From Patescibacteria group bacterium (lineage in GTDB: Bacteria; Patescibacteriota; Dojkabacteria; J137), in contig CAUJCN010000002.1 in assembly GCA_963169855.1 (NCBI GenBank), forward strand, positions 331,288 through 369,153: 37,866 nucleotides of DNA, read 5' to 3'. The translations under genes and the position numbers were made by a program. Of this stretch, positions 35,892 to 37,866 are shown in pieces (the stretch's first letter is position 1; the number at the start of each line of letters is the position of its first letter). The notes under the pieces are model-generated. The model had not been told where the DNA came from. It saw only the letters and a list, made by a program, of their open reading frames with translations, and made no database searches.

Positions 35892-37462
35892 TATTTTTTA
35901 GAGTCTGATTTATTCTTATGTTCGAGTTCGTCGAAATCTAATTCTGTATAAATCTTTTTTGTAATATCGTCGAATGTGAATTTCAATTGTGGGAATGGAA
36001 CTCCTTCTCTTGCAGTTACATTTTCTAAGAACCAGAATACTCTTTCTGAATGTCCATATCCAAATGTTGGCGGCATTCCATATTCAAGCATTTCCACGTA
36101 GTCGATATCTAGCCACTGGGCTTCCTCGTCTCCAGCGTCTCTCATTTTTTGTTGCTCCAAGAATCTTTCGTACTGATCGATTGGATCGTTTACTTCTGAC
36201 CATCCGTTTCCTAATTCTGATCCTGCAATAATTGGCTGAAATCTCTCCACCATGTTTGGATTATCTACACTTGGCTTTTGAAGTGGGGATAAATATTTAG
36301 GATGATTAATTAAGAATGCTGGTCCTGTTACAGTTTTTCTAATTCTTTTCCACAATGCATCAACTCCTCTTGGAATATTTATTGTTCTTTCGAAAGAAAT
36401 TCCGTGCTTTGTTAATAATTCTTTAACTTCTTCTAAGGTAATTGTATAAATATCTTTTACACCGTAAGTTTTTTGAAAGATTTCGTTGAAATCGATAATA
36501 TCCCATGGTTTCGAGAAATCAACTTCGAATTCTCTAATTTTGAATATAGTTTTATCTCCGTAAACTCTTTTGATTACGAAAGAGAATAAATCTTGGATGA
36601 ATTTCATTCCGTCCTGCCAGTTTGCATATGACCAATAGAATTCCATCGCTACATGTTCTGGAATGTGTTCATCGGAAAGTCCTTCATTTCTGAATCTTGC
36701 TCCGATATCGTAAACTCTTTCAAACCCTCCTCCGATTAATCTTTTTAGAGGTAATTCGTGAGAAATTCTCAAGAAGAAATCTTCATCTATTGCATTCATA
36801 TGAGTTGTGAATGGAACTGCATCTCCCCCACCCGGAACGTGTTCTAGAACAGGAATACTAACTTCGTAGAAATCCCTGCTTTTAAAGAATTCTCTATGAG
36901 CTTCCCAGAAAAGTGCTCTTCGTTTCATTCTTTCTCTAACTTCTGGATTGACATTCATGTCTACATATCTTCTTCTGAATCTTTCTTCTTTATCTTCCAA
37001 AGCAACTGGAATTGGTCTTAAAATCTTTGTTAGTAGAACTACTTCTCTAGCTAACACAGACATTTCCCCTCTTTGAGTTCTCGTTACTTCTCCAGATACT
37101 TCGATAAAGTCGCCCGAATCTAACAAATCTAATTCTTCAAAACTTAGACTTCTAGTTTCTTTAAATTCTGTAACTACAATTTCATCAATTTTGATATATA
37201 TCTGAATTTTAGAAGAATCATCTGCAACGTCGATAAATTTAAGCTTTCCATGAGATCTGATATTTTTGATTCTTCCTGCTACTATTACGTTTTGACCGTT
37301 TACAGCATCAAAATTATCAACAATCTGTTTAATTTCTGTATCTCTTCTGGAATTGCTCGGGTATGCCAATATCCCTGCCTTCTTCAACTGAGCCAATTTT
37401 TCAATTCTAAGTTGTCTTTGCCCCAATAAGTCTGAGGACTCTACTTGCGCTTGCTCATTCAT
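35891..37462 (-). CDS. lysS: Lysyl-tRNA synthetase (class II)
   Basis: GGGDAVPFTTHMNAIDEDFFLRISHELPLKRLIGGGFERVYDIGARFRNEGLSDEHIPEHVAMEFYWSYANW; C-terminal YGMPPTFGYGHSERVFWFLENVTAREGVPFPQLKF. Start placed at MNEQ; the longer TTG start at 37492 overlaps a TATAAT box. Confidence 0.95.
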   Translation of the reverse strand: MNEQAQVESSDLLGQRQLRIEKLAQLKKAGILAYPSNSRRDTEIKQIVDNFDAVNGQNVIVAGRIKNIRSHGKLKFIDVADDSSKIQIYIKIDEIVVTEFKETRSLSFEELDLLDSGDFIEVSGEVTRTQRGEMSVLAREVVLLTKILRPIPVALEDKEERFRRRYVDMNVNPEVRERMKRRALFWEAHREFFKSRDFYEVSIPVLEHVPGGGDAVPFTTHMNAIDEDFFLRISHELPLKRLIGGGFERVYDIGARFRNEGLSDEHIPEHVAMEFYWSYANWQDGMKFIQDLFSFVIKRVYGDKTIFKIREFEVDFSKPWDIIDFNEIFQKTYGVKDIYTITLEEVKELLTKHGISFERTINIPRGVDALWKRIRKTVTGPAFLINHPKYLSPLQKPSVDNPNMVERFQPIIAGSELGNGWSEVNDPIDQYERFLEQQKMRDAGDEEAQWLDIDYVEMLEYGMPPTFGYGHSERVFWFLENVTAREGVPFPQLKFTFDDITKKIYTELDFDELEHKNKSDSKK

Positions 37463-37631
37463 ATAATAAAAATAACTAGATCGATTATACAAAAAGTACG
37501 ACTGATTTTGTATATCTGATTAGGAAATTCCGTGCTCTTTGTAGCTAGGCAACTGAATTTGACATAGAACTTAGATACTGTGTGTTATCATCGATAAGCG
37601 ACAACTGGTGTACTTTATAGAGGTTTCGCGA

Positions 37632-37637
37632 TATAAT
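37632..37637 (+). promoter_or_regulatory. Candidate leaderless -10 element (TATAAT-N6-ATG)
   Basis: TATAAT ATAACC ATG (start at 37644). Confidence 0.6.
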
Positions 37638-37643
37638 ATAACC

Positions 37644-37866
37644 ATGATATTGGACAACCCAAGGATTAATGAGAACATTATAGGTTCTGTAAACTGCAGT
37701 TCACTTGAACAAACAGCGGGAACTGTTATGAATCTAATGACTACAATGGGAATGGTCAATCCTACTACTCCAACAAATCATTCATCAAAAGCTGTAACTA
37801 TTAAGAAGAAAGGGAAATCTTACACTATTAGTATTAGTCTATTCACACCTCCTTTGACATTCACTT
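37644..37866 (+). CDS. 5' part of an unknown protein, truncated by window edge
   Basis: Open frame MILDNPRINENIIGSVNCSSLEQTAGTVMNLMTTMGMVNPTTPTNHSSKAVTIKKKGKSYTISISLFTPPLTFT to the window end, behind a TATAAT box. Confidence 0.6.
   Translation, partial: MILDNPRINENIIGSVNCSSLEQTAGTVMNLMTTMGMVNPTTPTNHSSKAVTIKKKGKSYTISISLFTPPLTFT

Noticed and set aside
37463-37492. TTG start at 37492 for lysS
   Set aside because: The added MYNRSSYFYY overlaps a TATAAT box; the ATG at 37462 (MNEQAQ...) is more likely.
1-37866. Alternative genetic code (TGA = Gly) as in some CPR lineages
   Set aside because: TGA terminates genes at expected positions (Kef antiporter at 34861-34863, YgjP-like protease at 18282-18284) and conserved Gly positions use GGN.
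1-37866. CRISPR array, prophage, integron or complete transposon
   Set aside because: No regularly spaced direct repeats, Cas genes, phage structural genes, integrases or transposases seen.

Overview
This is an AT-rich, gene-dense window with very short intergenic gaps. It looks like a Candidate Phyla Radiation / Patescibacteria chromosome using the standard bacterial code (TGA is a real stop); the lineage is inferred, not proven. Recognisable genes: gap, a cytidine-deaminase-fold protein and pgk in one minus-strand operon; pgi; radC; a metallophosphoesterase; an ECF sigma factor with a membrane partner; mnmA; dus; a SIMPL-domain protein; an FKBP-type PPIase and lepB; a lamin-tail/OB-fold surface protein; a YgjP/DUF45-like metallopeptidase; an HTTM-like membrane protein; a Cys-rich DUF11-type surface protein with an IPETG-like C-terminus; a MacB-type ABC pair; a TraD/VirD4-like ATPase; an N-terminally truncated uvrB; VanW; a sortase-like protein; a YjeF_N-type protein; a Kef-type antiporter; an HD phosphohydrolase; and lysS. 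No rRNA, tRNA, CRISPR array, prophage or intact transposon was seen. The observations most worth follow-up are: (1) a recurrent (TGn)TAnnnT-N6-ATG arrangement pointing to widespread leaderless transcription; (2) a divergent deaminase translationally coupled between gap and pgk; (3) a half-length uvrB with its own strong extended -10; (4) a decayed four-helix-bundle (S23/IVS-type) gene next to it; (5) REP-like hairpins placed just after stop codons; (6) a Cys-rich sortase-like protein in the same window as an IPETG-bearing surface protein.
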